From: Treponema denticola ATCC 35405
Lineage (GTDB): Bacteria > Spirochaetota > Spirochaetia > Treponematales > Treponemataceae
Direction: 5' to 3'
Length of the DNA stretch: 64,000 nucleotides
NCBI RefSeq assembly: GCF_000008185.1
Contig: NC_002967.9
Location: 2,170,001-2,234,000 of the forward strand
Shown piece after piece: positions 25,623 to 34,227 of the stretch (position 1 is the first letter of the stretch; each line of letters opens with the position of its first letter). The notes under the pieces were generated by a model that was given only the letters and a program-made list of their open reading frames with translations, did not search any database and had not been told where the DNA came from. The position numbers and the translations under genes are program-made.

Positions 25623-26303
25623 TTATCTTCTATCCCGCGAAATTAAAATTAAGCGCAATAAGTTTGCCATAGCTGTGAGGGCTGAGGCCACGTATGTTAG
25701 GGCGGCAGCCGATAAAACTTTTTTTGCACCCTTAAGTTCTTCTTGGTTTAAAACGGCATTGTGTTCCAAGACTTTTAGGGCACGCCTTGAAGCGTCGATT
25801 TCAACAGGAAGAGTTATAAGATAGAATAAAACAGCACAGGCAAAAAGAATAATGCCTATGTTGAGAAGCAAATTCATTCTAAAGATAATACCTGCAAGAG
25901 CTAAATAAGGGCCTGCAGTCGAACCTATGTTTGCAACCGGCACCAAGGTGCTGCGTAAGACCAAGGGTGCGTATTTTTCCTTATCCTGAATGGCGTGGCC
26001 GGTTTCGTGGGCAGCGACTCCTACGGCTGCTATCGAGGTCTTATCGTATACTGGTTCAGAAAGGCGTAAAACTTTATGAGATGGATCATAGTGGTCGCTT
26101 AAACTCCCCCCGATTCTTTGGATGCTTACATTAGAAATGGAATTTGATCTAAGCAGAAGAGCGGCAGCTTCCTTACCCGATATCTTCCTCATGGTCTGCA
26201 CTTGGGAATATTTTGAAAAGGCAGACTTTACCTTAAATTGTGCATACAATGACAACAGCAGAGTCGGAACAACCAAAACCAAATAATAATAATCGAAATA
26301 CAT
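25623..26303 (-). CDS. membrane zinc metallopeptidase (YugP family)
   Basis: 226 residues from the ATG at 26303, which has GGAGG upstream; the longer frame to 26354 overlaps the upstream gene. One TM segment at the N-terminus (YYYLVLVVPTLLLSLYA), zinc site HETGH in 'AAVGVAAHETGHAIQDKE', then two further TM segments around residues 125-170 and a C-terminal hydrophobic stretch. YugP/neutral zinc metallopeptidases are integral membrane proteases of unknown substrate. It lies 34 bp after a lipoprotein gene on the same strand. Confidence 0.9.
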   Translation of the reverse strand: MYFDYYYLVLVVPTLLLSLYAQFKVKSAFSKYSQVQTMRKISGKEAAALLLRSNSISNVSIQRIGGSLSDHYDPSHKVLRLSEPVYDKTSIAAVGVAAHETGHAIQDKEKYAPLVLRSTLVPVANIGSTAGPYLALAGIIFRMNLLLNIGIILFACAVLFYLITLPVEIDASRRALKVLEHNAVLNQEELKGAKKVLSAAALTYVASALTAMANLLRLILISRDRR

Positions 26304-26337
26304 AAACACCTCCAAAAAGTTAGAATTTAACCTTGAC

Positions 26338-27045
26338 TTAGAATTTGACCTCAACGAAGATGGGGTCTCTTACACAAAGTAACTCGGATAGGGGAATATC
26401 CACGGTTCCCTTATTTCCGTCTTTAGAAGAATGGCCGAAAGGAGTAATCTTGATGCTTTTAATTTTTTTAGGGCAGGTAATAGAAACATGAAACTTCGAT
26501 TTCTTTAGATCGGAGACCAGCTTGTCTCCATAGGCAGCCTTAATAAGCTCTTCATATTCCGCAGTTCCTATAGGCTCACCCGTTATGGCCGGAGCCATTA
26601 AAAGCTCGATATATTCCCTGTCGTCCTCGGAAAGTAAATTTACAAATTCTTTTATATTGTCGGGGCCTATACTCAAGGACAAAAGACCTGTCTTCATATC
26701 GGTTTTTACAAAAGAGCTTTCACTATCCATGTCCTTATTCATGATTTTTATTTTTGCATTTATACCCGCTATCGAATTGGTAGTCATGTTTAGAACTTTT
26801 ATCCCTTTAGATTCAAGCTGCTGTTTTATTTCTTCGATATTAAAGATAGAAGGGCTTTTAGCCTTTTCTTCTTCGGTAAACTGAGCCGCATTTTCGAGGA
26901 GGGCATCTATTGTTTTCCCTGTTTGGATATCCAAGGTTACGACAACATCTCCCGATGCCTGAACAAAGACATCGGCTTTTGGAGCACATGCCGTCAAAAC
27001 AAGACCTGCAATCAACACAAACATAATTGTTTTAATATATTTCAT
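26338..27045 (-). CDS. hypothetical lipoprotein
   Basis: 235 residues. Signal peptide ending at lipobox LVLTAC. The mature part has alternating beta strands and acidic helices ('QTGKTIDALLENAAQFTEEE' region) and no motif I recognise. ATG 27045 is chosen over GTG 27051 because AGGAG is then 8 nt upstream. Promoter at 27073-27101. Probably expressed together with the downstream YugP-type peptidase, so it could be a substrate or partner of that protease; this rests only on proximity. Confidence 0.75.
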   Translation of the reverse strand: MKYIKTIMFVLIAGLVLTACAPKADVFVQASGDVVVTLDIQTGKTIDALLENAAQFTEEEKAKSPSIFNIEEIKQQLESKGIKVLNMTTNSIAGINAKIKIMNKDMDSESSFVKTDMKTGLLSLSIGPDNIKEFVNLLSEDDREYIELLMAPAITGEPIGTAEYEELIKAAYGDKLVSDLKKSKFHVSITCPKKIKSIKITPFGHSSKDGNKGTVDIPLSELLCVRDPIFVEVKF

Positions 27046-27072
27046 TTTCACTTCTCCTATTTATTTATACCA

Positions 27073-27101
27073 TATATAGATATAAAGTACAATAAAGTCA
27101 A
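27073..27101 (-). promoter_or_regulatory. promoter of hypothetical lipoprotein gene
   Basis: Minus strand TTGACT (27096-27101), 17-bp spacer, TATATA (27073-27078). A second overlapping TATAAA lies just downstream. Confidence 0.55.
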
Positions 27102-27121
27102 AAAGTTTCAAAAGAAAACGC

Positions 27122-27140
27122 TTATCAAAAAACATGATAA
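27122..27140 (-). terminator. weak terminator after hypB
   Basis: TTATCA / TGATAA 6-bp stem with 7-nt loop; on the minus strand followed by GCGTTTTCTTTT. Located just past the hypB stop codon. Confidence 0.4.
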
Positions 27141-27142
27141 AC

Positions 27143-27808
27143 TTAAATCCCTTTTACGGCAGAACGCAGCCATTCAATCCAAGCTTCCATTCCGTCCCCT
27201 TTTAATGCGGAAACGGGGAAAATCTTTATATTAGGATTGAGCTTTTTTACGTATCCTGTACATTTTTCAAGACTAAAATTAAAAAAGCTTGAGGCGTCCA
27301 TTTTTGTAATTAAAAGAACATCGCAAACTTGAAACATCGGAGGATATTTTAAGGGCTTATCGTCTCCTTCGGGAACGCTTAAAATCATCACATTCTTTAA
27401 GGCTCCCGTATCGAATTCTGCGGGACAAATCAGGTTACCTATATTTTCAAGGAAGATAAGATCAAGGTCGGCAATCCCGAGAGCTTCCAAACCTTGTTCC
27501 GTCATATCGGCATCCAAGTGACACATTCCGCCCGTATGGAGCTGAATTACCTTTGCTCCTGTTTGTGAAATGGTTTCGGCATCTACGGCCGAATCAAGGT
27601 CGGCTTCCATAACACCGATTCTAAAATCTTTTTTTAGTGCCTCAATGCTTGCTTTCAGCAAGGTCGTCTTTCCCGAACCCGGAGATGACATCAAATTTAA
27701 AAGAAACTTTTTTTCTTCTTTTAACTTCTTACGCAGCTTTTCTGCATGGGCATTATTTGTTTCGTAAACACCTTCTTTAATTTCGATAATCTTAAACTCT
27801 TGCATCAT
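27143..27808 (-). CDS. hypB: nickel-incorporation GTPase HypB
   Basis: 221 residues. P-loop SSPGSGKTTLL, 'GVMEADLDSAVDAETI', and the metal-binding G2 segment HTGGMCHLDADM, then LITKMDAS as the guanine specificity loop. HypB delivers nickel to [NiFe]-hydrogenase precursors together with HypA. The N-terminal Cys-rich metal site of E. coli HypB and the His-rich tail of other HypBs are absent. Immediately downstream of hypA in a minus-strand operon led by a large oxidoreductase; no hypC-F or hydrogenase structural genes are in the window. Confidence 0.94.
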   Translation of the reverse strand: MMQEFKIIEIKEGVYETNNAHAEKLRKKLKEEKKFLLNLMSSPGSGKTTLLKASIEALKKDFRIGVMEADLDSAVDAETISQTGAKVIQLHTGGMCHLDADMTEQGLEALGIADLDLIFLENIGNLICPAEFDTGALKNVMILSVPEGDDKPLKYPPMFQVCDVLLITKMDASSFFNFSLEKCTGYVKKLNPNIKIFPVSALKGDGMEAWIEWLRSAVKGI

Positions 27809-27832
27809 ATTTTCCTTTTGAAAAATAAAAAC

Positions 27833-28174
27833 TTAATAACACACAATTTCTTTTATTACAAATTCCCGTCCTGTAAGAATCTCATGTTCATCACAAGAAC
27901 AGGCCGGGCATACGCCGTGATATTCTATCGGGTCAAAAACTTTGTTACAATTATTGCATCGGACTGAAGCCTTTACCATTTCGATTTTCAGCTTTGTATC
28001 TGCCATCCATGTTCCGTCTATGGCAGCAGGATAGCAGGCTTGAACAAAATGAGGCACAACGGTTGCAATTTCGCCGATCTGTAAAACTATTGTGTCGACC
28101 TCGCTGACATTATTGGACTTAGCGATTGCATCAACCCTGCGTACAACTTCCATGACCAAACTTAATTCGTGCAT
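27833..28174 (-). CDS. hypA: nickel metallochaperone HypA
   Basis: 113 residues. Begins MHELSLVMEV, with the obligatory His2 nickel ligand. Zinc site C-x2-C ... C-x2-C in RCNNCNKVF and VCPACSC. It hands nickel to HypB/hydrogenase large subunit. 18 bp after the oxidoreductase gene; the ATG has no convincing Shine-Dalgarno, so it may depend on coupling from the upstream gene. No hydrogenase genes nearby. Confidence 0.95.
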   Translation of the reverse strand: MHELSLVMEVVRRVDAIAKSNNVSEVDTIVLQIGEIATVVPHFVQACYPAAIDGTWMADTKLKIEMVKASVRCNNCNKVFDPIEYHGVCPACSCDEHEILTGREFVIKEIVCY

Positions 28175-28192
28175 AAACTTAAATCCGGTTTT

Positions 28193-30937
28193 CTATTTAT
28201 TCTTGGGAGAAGACTTAAAAATCTTGTTAAACAAAATCTTGCCTTCCCTCTTTACCATGTTTCTTATAACCACACCTTTAAGCTTTTCGAGGGTGCTTGG
28301 GTGAGCATCATAAACACGCTTTAAGCTGATAGCTCCGAAACGGCAGCGGGTCGTACACATTCCGCAGCCTATGCACATGTATTCGTCAACCTTTACGGCT
28401 CCGCATTTTAAGCAGCGCTCGGTTTCAGCCTTTACCTGTTCTTCGGTTAATGTTTTGCGTAAATCCCTAAATGTCTTTTTTCCTTCTTCGCCGGAAGGTT
28501 CTTCCGCTCTTTGGCGGGGCAGTCTGTCAAAGCCTGCAAGCTCCAAATTTTCACGATCGAGGGGTTTATAATCCCGCCTTGTTCTGCCCATAACCAAACT
28601 TTGTCCCGGATGTACAAAACGGTGAATCGAGATGGCCCCTTCTTTTCCTTGGGCGATGGCATCTATGGCAAATTTAGGGCCTGTCAATACATCGCCTCCT
28701 ACAAAGATATCTTTTTGAGCACTTTGATAGGTGATTGGGTCTGCCTTTACGGTTTGATTTCTGTTTATTTCGCAAGCGGAACCTTCTAAGATAGAACCTA
28801 GATCTATGGCCTGACCTACAGAGGTTATAACGAAACTACATTCTACAGTCATAGTGTCGTTTTCGTCATAGCTTGGGCTGAACCTTCCGTCCTTATCAAA
28901 AACGGAAAGGCATTTTTTAAATTCGACTCCGCTCACTTTTCCGTTCGTAACAAGAATGCGTTTGGGGCCCCATGAGTTTGTAATCTTTATACCTTCTTCT
29001 TCGGCTTCATGGATTTCTTCAGGAAGGGCAGGCATTTCTTCTCTTTTTTCAAGACAGAACATGGAAACTTCTTCGCCGCCTGCACGGACTGCCATTCTGG
29101 CTACATCAATGGCGACATTTCCGCCCCCGATAACGATTACCTTGCCTGAAAGGCTTTTGCTTTCATTTAAGTTTTCTTCCCTTAAAAAGTCCACACCGGT
29201 AATTACGCCTGCCGCATCTTCGCCTTCAATGCCTAAAAGCCTTCCCTTTTGAGCCCCGATTGCAAGGTAAAAGGCCTTAAAGCCCTGAGCTCTAAGTTCA
29301 TCAAGGCTTACATCTTTTCCTACCTCGACTCCGGTTTTAAAGTTTACGCCCAGTTCTTTTAAAACATCTATTTCGGCATCAAGAACATTTTTTTCGAGCC
29401 TAAATGAGGGAATACCGAATTTTAACATTCCGCCCAAGGATTTTTCTTTTTCGAAGACGGTTACATCGTAATTATCTATTGCAAGATAATAGGCACAGGA
29501 AAGACCTGCGGGGCCGCCTCCTATAATGGCGATTTTTTTATCGTGATAGTATCTTTTCTTTTTAGGAACATAGCGGTGCTCGGAATTAAGATCCTGCTCT
29601 GCTATAAATTTTTTTATATCGTCGACGGCAACGGCTTCATCAAGCCCCAGCCTTGAGCAGCCCTGCTCGCAATAACGGGGACATACATGACCGCAGACTG
29701 CCGGGAAGGGGTTTTCAAGTTTTATAAGCTCCAAGGCTTCCCTGTATTTTCCCTGAGCCGCAAGTTTGATATAACCTTGAACTCCTATGTGGGCGGGGCA
29801 GTTTGCCTTACAGGGGCTGGTTCCGGTTTTTACTACAACCTGTCTGTTTGTACGGTAATCTGGATTCCAGTCTTCAGGCCCCCATCGATGGTCTCTGGGA
29901 GTTTTTACGGTTTTTTCTTCGGGGATAGGTTTTGACGAGCAGATTTTTTGTCCCAGCCTTAGGGCATTTGAAGGGCAATGCTCTACACATTCGCCGCAGG
30001 CTACACATTTTTCTTCGTCAATTACGGAGATATAATTTGAGCGTGAAAAATCCGTGTTTCTGTACATAATTGCATTTCGGATAGCAAGACAGCCGCATCC
30101 GCAGCAGTTACAGATGGCATGAGTTTTACCCTCTCCGTCAAGGTTCGGAATATCGTGCATGAGCCCGTTTTCTTCAGCTCTTTTTATAATTTCAAAGGCT
30201 TCTTCACGCGTAATCTGCCTCGCTCTTCCGGTCTTTATATAATACTCGGCGGCGTGTCCCATCTGGATACACATATCTTCTTTTAGATGTCCGCAGCCTT
30301 CTCCCATCTTTTCGCGCACCGTTCGGCAAGAACAATCTGAAACACTAAAAAGAGTGTGCTGGTTTAGGTAATGAGAAATTTCTTCGTAACTTGCATGATG
30401 GGTATCGCTTTCGATTGCACTTTCGATAGGAATAACCCTCATCGGGGAAACACCCATGGGCAAGATACCGGGAGCTATTTCTCCTTTCTTTTTTCCGTAG
30501 GCATCGAAGGCTATGGTTATTTCGGGATGCTTTGAGGTCAGCTCCTTGTTGTTGTTTATCATTTCCATAATGCCGGGAACCCATATTTCGGTCCAGTACT
30601 TATTTACTCCGTCAATGGTATTTGTAATACAGCAGCCTACATAGGCCAAATCCCAAAGAATCTTCTCGGTTTCCTCCACGGTTTTTCCGCATAGGGGAGA
30701 TATATCTTGAGCACTTAGAGGTGTTCTGATTTTTAAAAACATACCGACCTTTGCCATTTCGTCGGTAACGATGTTTTCCATAACATAGTATTCGGGGTCA
30801 TCGTAGGTAATTGACCTTTTGGAACCGGGTTTTGTTCGGTTTAGATGGTTGGCAAATTCCAAAAGAAAGGGGCTCTTTCTTTTCGGCTTATAATCGACTG
30901 CATACAAGATTTTTTTAGGCTTGTCTTTTTTACTCAT
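28193..30937 (-). CDS. multidomain Fe-S/FAD pyridine nucleotide oxidoreductase
   Basis: 914 residues from ATG 30937 (GGAG 7 nt upstream; an in-frame ATG at 30949 lacks one). Part 1 (1-340): Cys-rich region 'DCSCRTVREKMGEGCG', CNCCGCGC and a ferredoxin CVACGECVEHCP. Part 2 (about 385-830): glutamate-synthase-beta/NfnB-like unit with TSPCKANCPAHIGVQGYI and 'VCGHVCPRYCEQGCSR' clusters, FAD site IIGGGPAGLSCAYYLA and NAD(P) site IVIGGGNVAIDVARMA. Part 3 (about 845-885): 4Fe-4S CIGCGMCTTRCRFGAI. A soluble electron-transfer flavoenzyme moving electrons between NAD(P)H and ferredoxin-like carriers is inferred; no glutamate-synthase large subunit is adjacent. hypA and hypB follow at 18 bp, so a link to hydrogen or nickel metabolism is plausible. 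Confidence 0.88.
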   Translation of the reverse strand: MSKKDKPKKILYAVDYKPKRKSPFLLEFANHLNRTKPGSKRSITYDDPEYYVMENIVTDEMAKVGMFLKIRTPLSAQDISPLCGKTVEETEKILWDLAYVGCCITNTIDGVNKYWTEIWVPGIMEMINNNKELTSKHPEITIAFDAYGKKKGEIAPGILPMGVSPMRVIPIESAIESDTHHASYEEISHYLNQHTLFSVSDCSCRTVREKMGEGCGHLKEDMCIQMGHAAEYYIKTGRARQITREEAFEIIKRAEENGLMHDIPNLDGEGKTHAICNCCGCGCLAIRNAIMYRNTDFSRSNYISVIDEEKCVACGECVEHCPSNALRLGQKICSSKPIPEEKTVKTPRDHRWGPEDWNPDYRTNRQVVVKTGTSPCKANCPAHIGVQGYIKLAAQGKYREALELIKLENPFPAVCGHVCPRYCEQGCSRLGLDEAVAVDDIKKFIAEQDLNSEHRYVPKKKRYYHDKKIAIIGGGPAGLSCAYYLAIDNYDVTVFEKEKSLGGMLKFGIPSFRLEKNVLDAEIDVLKELGVNFKTGVEVGKDVSLDELRAQGFKAFYLAIGAQKGRLLGIEGEDAAGVITGVDFLREENLNESKSLSGKVIVIGGGNVAIDVARMAVRAGGEEVSMFCLEKREEMPALPEEIHEAEEEGIKITNSWGPKRILVTNGKVSGVEFKKCLSVFDKDGRFSPSYDENDTMTVECSFVITSVGQAIDLGSILEGSACEINRNQTVKADPITYQSAQKDIFVGGDVLTGPKFAIDAIAQGKEGAISIHRFVHPGQSLVMGRTRRDYKPLDRENLELAGFDRLPRQRAEEPSGEEGKKTFRDLRKTLTEEQVKAETERCLKCGAVKVDEYMCIGCGMCTTRCRFGAISLKRVYDAHPSTLEKLKGVVIRNMVKREGKILFNKIFKSSPKNK

Positions 30938-30974
30938 AAAACGCTCCATAAAAGTAAATAATGTTTAACTCATT

Positions 30975-30990
30975 TGCGGATTTATCCGCA
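30975..30990. promoter_or_regulatory. palindrome in oxidoreductase 5' region (possible operator)
   Basis: TGCGGA-TTTA-TCCGCA, a perfect 6-bp inverted repeat 37 bp upstream of the oxidoreductase start. It could bind a regulator or form a leader hairpin; no T-run follows it. Confidence 0.35.
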
Positions 30991-31117
30991 GGCACTTAAT
31001 TTTGAATTTTATCATAAAGGTAGAAAAAAGTAAATAGAAAAATAAAAATGATTTAAGATAAAATTGAATTGAAATAAACCGCAAGGAGAGCAAAGATTCT
31101 TTAATGCAGGCTTATAG

Positions 31118-31146
31118 TTTACAACAAGAACCTATCATGCTATAAT
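31118..31146 (+). promoter_or_regulatory. promoter of DUF3784 gene
   Basis: TTTACA (31118-31123), 17-bp spacer, TATAAT (31141-31146), then GGAGGAAGGA and ATG 31177. Confidence 0.75.
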
Positions 31147-31176
31147 TTAAAAGTAAAAACGTTTTTGGAGGAAGGA

Positions 31177-31569
31177 ATGATAACTTTTTATATAATTGCA
31201 GCAGTGCTTGCGGTTTTCGGTATTTTAATTCATAAGTTTAAATTCTATTTTTTGATTGCAGGTTATAATATGATGAGCAAAGAGGAAAAAGAAGAATACA
31301 ATGCCTCTTCCATAGGCAAACATGTAGGGTTTTACCTTTATTTTATTTCAGTCCTTTCCTTGGCAGTAGGCCTTTTTTTTCAATTTTTTCAAATATCCAA
31401 GCAAACCGAAAAACTTGTAATAGCAGTCTATGTAATTTTTACGATGATTGCAGTTTCAATCCTCTTGGTAAAAGAAAATAAAAAAAGACTAAACGAAGTT
31501 ATTCCCTTTATTGTGTTTATAAATATTGTTATTCTGATTATTTTGGCTGTAGTTATTTTTGCAGGGTAA
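31177..31569 (+). CDS. DUF3784-type small membrane protein
   Basis: 130 residues with three or four membrane helices. The family signature 'FYFLIAGYNMMSKEEKEEYN' between TM1 and TM2 is clear. Function unknown in the family. ATG 31177 follows a strong GGAGGAAGG site; the TTG at 31165 is rejected because the ribosome site would lie inside the gene. It is the last native gene before the foreign island. Confidence 0.8.
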   Translation: MITFYIIAAVLAVFGILIHKFKFYFLIAGYNMMSKEEKEEYNASSIGKHVGFYLYFISVLSLAVGLFFQFFQISKQTEKLVIAVYVIFTMIAVSILLVKENKKRLNEVIPFIVFINIVILIILAVVIFAG

Positions 31570-31647
31570 ACGCTATTTGAGCGCTATAAAAAACTTGTAG
31601 GATTTTTAGAAATGCTTTTTAAATGTAACGCACAATTCGCAGGGGAT

Positions 31648-31746
31648 GATGGAGTGACGAATTGTACCCCATCTCCCCTTTGTGTGTCTACGGTTTTATT
31701 TTAGATTGAACGGATAGATACCCGTTTTTTTAATAAGATAAAAATA
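31648..31746. repeat. left copy of 99-bp direct repeat flanking the foreign island
   Basis: Aligns without gaps to 36725-36823 with six mismatches; the last 56 bp (31691-31746) are identical. The identical part is the 3' end of the native gene at 36773-38860 including its stop codon, so this copy is a displaced gene tail. Confidence 0.9.
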
Positions 31747-31860
31747 TTTCTGCCTACATTGCCATACATCCCTTTGCCACATCAAGAGCATTTCAACAAG
31801 CCGGACAGAAATGGTAATGATGGGGATTCTTTTTCTCAATCTTCTTGGCCTGCGTCTTCC
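31696..31860 (-). pseudogene. displaced C-terminal tail of the 36773-38860 gene fused to element sequence
   Basis: On the minus strand a 54-codon open frame ends with YFYLIKKTGIYPFNLK and stop, identical to the C-terminus of the intact protein encoded at 36773-38860. Upstream the frame runs into element DNA (Arg-rich, no start with a ribosome site) until a stop at 31861. It is best read as the original 3' end of the host gene, cut off by integration. Confidence 0.65.
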
Positions 31861-31866
31861 TTAATA

Positions 31867-32631
31867 TTATAGTTTAATGCAGAGTGTAGCTATATAGTCA
31901 TTTCCATAACATGATAATCTATGTCTTTTATCACATGATTCATAAAAATCTATCATAGCGAGACCATTTTTAAGTTGTCCTCTAATCTGAGTTTCTAAGG
32001 TATGGCTAAATTCATATCCATATTCCGGATTTATGGTTATTTTGCCTTCCTCTTCAAGCTCTTTTGAATTAAAAGGTATTGAAAACTTTAAAAGTAATTC
32101 CTCATCGGGTTTGTCCCATACAATGTCAGCATCATACATGTATATCCAAGGATTCATAAATCCGACCATTAACAGTCCACCCTTTTTCAATACTCGAGAG
32201 GCTTCTTTATACATGTTTTCTAAATCTTCTATATATACATTTGAAACCGGATTAAAAATAATATCAAAAGTTTCATTTTCAAATGGAAATGGTTTTGTCA
32301 TATCGCCTTGAACTGTATTGATTTTTAAGTCTTCTCTTTTAGCAACCATATCATCTCTTTGTAATTGTGATTTAGAAAAATCCATTATGGTTACATCATA
32401 ACCTTTTATAGCAAAAACCGGACCCTGCTGTCCACCACCACAAGCTAAACCTAATATCTTTTTTCCGTTGGCTTTTTCAAACCATTCTTTCGGAACTTTT
32501 TTCCCAACAGTTAATGCAACAGAAATTGAATTATTTCTAACTTCTTCTAATTCTTCATGTGTCAATGGTTCAGTATAGTCATTTTTTACATTATTCCATC
32601 TATCTTCATTTAATTTTATATAATTGTTCAT
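31867..32631 (-). CDS. SAM-dependent class I methyltransferase (element cargo)
   Basis: 254 residues. SAM-binding motif ILGLACGGGQQGPVFA, acidic loop 'YDVTIMDFSKSQLQRDD', then 'FDIIFNPVSNVYIEDLENMY' and 'ASRVLKKGGLLMVGFMNPW', the Methyltransf_11 pattern used on small molecules. The protein type is common in Firmicutes. GAGGAGA precedes the ATG and it has its own promoter (32741-32770). It is the last gene of the foreign block, next to the left repeat. Substrate unknown; I see no antibiotic-target rRNA methylase motif. Confidence 0.85.
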   Translation of the reverse strand: MNNYIKLNEDRWNNVKNDYTEPLTHEELEEVRNNSISVALTVGKKVPKEWFEKANGKKILGLACGGGQQGPVFAIKGYDVTIMDFSKSQLQRDDMVAKREDLKINTVQGDMTKPFPFENETFDIIFNPVSNVYIEDLENMYKEASRVLKKGGLLMVGFMNPWIYMYDADIVWDKPDEELLLKFSIPFNSKELEEEGKITINPEYGYEFSHTLETQIRGQLKNGLAMIDFYESCDKRHRLSCYGNDYIATLCIKL

Positions 32632-32740
32632 CTTATAATCTCCTCGTAATTTTATACTATTTCGATTTAAGTTGGATGTGTTGCCATTACATTTTTCTCA
32701 CCTCTACAAATTCTAATTTGTTTTACTCGATGTTTGTAAT

Positions 32741-32770
32741 ATTATACCATTTTTTTAGCCAATTTGTACA
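32741..32770 (-). promoter_or_regulatory. promoter of element methyltransferase gene
   Basis: Minus strand TGTACA (32765-32770), 18-bp spacer, extended -10 TGGTATAAT (hexamer 32741-32746). Leader of about 100 nt before the start codon. Confidence 0.5.
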
Positions 32771-32826
32771 GGTCTAATTCTTGCTTCTTTCCTGTGATAG
32801 TTCTCTGTTTTCTTGTTGCAATTTCT

Positions 32827-33078
32827 CTACTCTCTATGATTTTTAAGATTGATTTCATCTTTATTTCTTTGACTTGTTATTAGCTGATAAAATTCATCTT
32901 TGGTTAGATTTTTACTTTCTGTAAAGATACTTTCAAAGACTGCTCCTTTTTCATATATTCTTTTATCTCTCTTTTTTCGTTCTTCCTGTTTCTGCTGACT
33001 GATGAGCTTTTTCCTTTTGTTTTGTAACTGCTTGATTTCTTCATCTGCCATTAAGATTTTTTCTTCAATGTTTTTCAT
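32827..33078 (-). CDS. small coiled-coil protein, mobilisation-associated type (DUF3847-like)
   Basis: 83 residues. Lys/Glu/Gln-rich coiled coil (1-45, 'ADEEIKQLQNKRKKLISQQK') followed by 'EKGAVFESIFTESKNLTKDE', a pattern found in small proteins encoded beside relaxase genes on Firmicutes mobilisable elements. AGGGAGGA precedes the ATG. A partner relaxase is not present here, so it is probably a leftover. Confidence 0.6.
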   Translation of the reverse strand: MKNIEEKILMADEEIKQLQNKRKKLISQQKQEERKKRDKRIYEKGAVFESIFTESKNLTKDEFYQLITSQRNKDEINLKNHRE

Positions 33079-33111
33079 TTTCTCGTTTCCTCCCTTTCTA
33101 ATTTTGAGTAA

Positions 33112-33144
33112 AGAAAAACAGTAAACCTTTTTTGATTTACTGTT
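33112..33144 (-). terminator. terminator downstream of alpha/beta hydrolase gene
   Basis: AACAGTAAA (33117-33125) / TTTACTGTT (33136-33144), followed on the minus strand by TTTTC. It follows the stop of the hydrolase gene at 33189 and precedes the small coiled-coil gene. Confidence 0.6.
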
Positions 33145-33188
33145 CCTGTGGTAATTTTTATTAAGTTGTTAGTTCTACAAACTGGGAT

Positions 33189-34124
33189 TTATCGAGCCGA
33201 ATTTATCCACTGCTTTAGTTCCTCCGATAAGCGCTCATCAACTTCAATCCTCGTCTGCTTACACTCTTTAGGATACTGCTTTGCCTCCTTAAAAGCCATG
33301 CTGATAAACAGCCCGGAACCCACAGGAAGAATGCCTGTTAACATGGTCTGCGGAAAAATAAAATGCGTTCCATGTTCATAGGTCATGAGAACTACACTGT
33401 TATCCGCGTCCCTTTCTTTCAGCCTGTTTTCCATTCTACGAATGTATTTACAGGTATCCCAAAGTACATCATCCTCCGCACCAATCAGCAGAATGCGACC
33501 CTTTATATTCTCCACCTTTATTTTCTCGGCTTCCTGCACGGGATGCCTTTTCTCCGATTCATCGAACAAATCGCGACTGGCAACCATCGCGCCACGCCGT
33601 TTGGTTTCCTCAGATATTTTCTGCCAGTATTCCGGATGGCGATACGCATAGGGCAGATAAGGAAGCGGCTTACCGTGATATGAAACAGATGACTCTCCGT
33701 CTCCCGGACGTTCGTGAGCCCCGTCTTTCCCATCCTGATAAAAACCTTCCATCACAAAATCAGAAGGAGAAATGGCTATCGTAAGCGTTATTTCCGAAAA
33801 GTATGACGCTGCGACAAGCGCAAGCATACCAGTTGTCGAGGCACCCATAATACCGATTTCTTCATTGCCCATCGTCTTCAGAAATGCAAGTGCCTTCTCA
33901 AAACGTTCGAGTGGATAGTTATGGTGACCGTAATCTTTTGGGGCCGGTGACATTGTGAGGACGTTCAGACCTTTCTTTTGAAGCCATTTGACGCCACCCT
34001 TTGCCATCATGTCTTTTGTATCATCACCAAGCATGGCAATCATGCAATATTTACTGCCGTTCGGATTCGGCCAGTATACGCCGTTATATCCATCTTTCTC
34101 TATTGTTTTGATTTCTTTCTTCAT
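33189..34124 (-). CDS. BAAT/acyl-CoA thioesterase-like alpha/beta hydrolase (element cargo)
   Basis: 311 residues from ATG 34124 (GAGGAG upstream; the frame is open nine codons further but without a ribosome site). Nucleophile elbow IGIMGASTTGMLAL fits the BAAT_C family; 'ILLIGAEDDVLWDTCKYIRR' carries the acid and 'YEHGTHFIFP' the His. It has no signal peptide. Relatives hydrolyse acyl thioesters or esters; here it is a passenger of the foreign element. Some codons are more GC-rich than in the neighbouring element genes, suggesting a separate origin of this cargo. Confidence 0.82.
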   Translation of the reverse strand: MKKEIKTIEKDGYNGVYWPNPNGSKYCMIAMLGDDTKDMMAKGGVKWLQKKGLNVLTMSPAPKDYGHHNYPLERFEKALAFLKTMGNEEIGIMGASTTGMLALVAASYFSEITLTIAISPSDFVMEGFYQDGKDGAHERPGDGESSVSYHGKPLPYLPYAYRHPEYWQKISEETKRRGAMVASRDLFDESEKRHPVQEAEKIKVENIKGRILLIGAEDDVLWDTCKYIRRMENRLKERDADNSVVLMTYEHGTHFIFPQTMLTGILPVGSGLFISMAFKEAKQYPKECKQTRIEVDERLSEELKQWINSAR

Positions 34125-34227
34125 GGGAAAGTTTCTCCTCTTCAACTTCAAATTTGTTTATCTATATTGACTAATATTATAGCATTTTTTTCGATATTTT
34201 TCTACTGTCATATTTCTCTACTCACTA

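Noticed and set aside
26585-27234. Plus-strand ORFs opposite the lipoprotein and hypB genes
   Set aside because: Antisense shadows; the minus-strand frames carry a lipobox and clear HypB motifs.
28193-30937. Annotation as glutamate synthase small subunit
   Set aside because: The GltD-like unit is only the middle third; extra Fe-S domains at both ends and the absence of gltB make glutamate synthesis unlikely.
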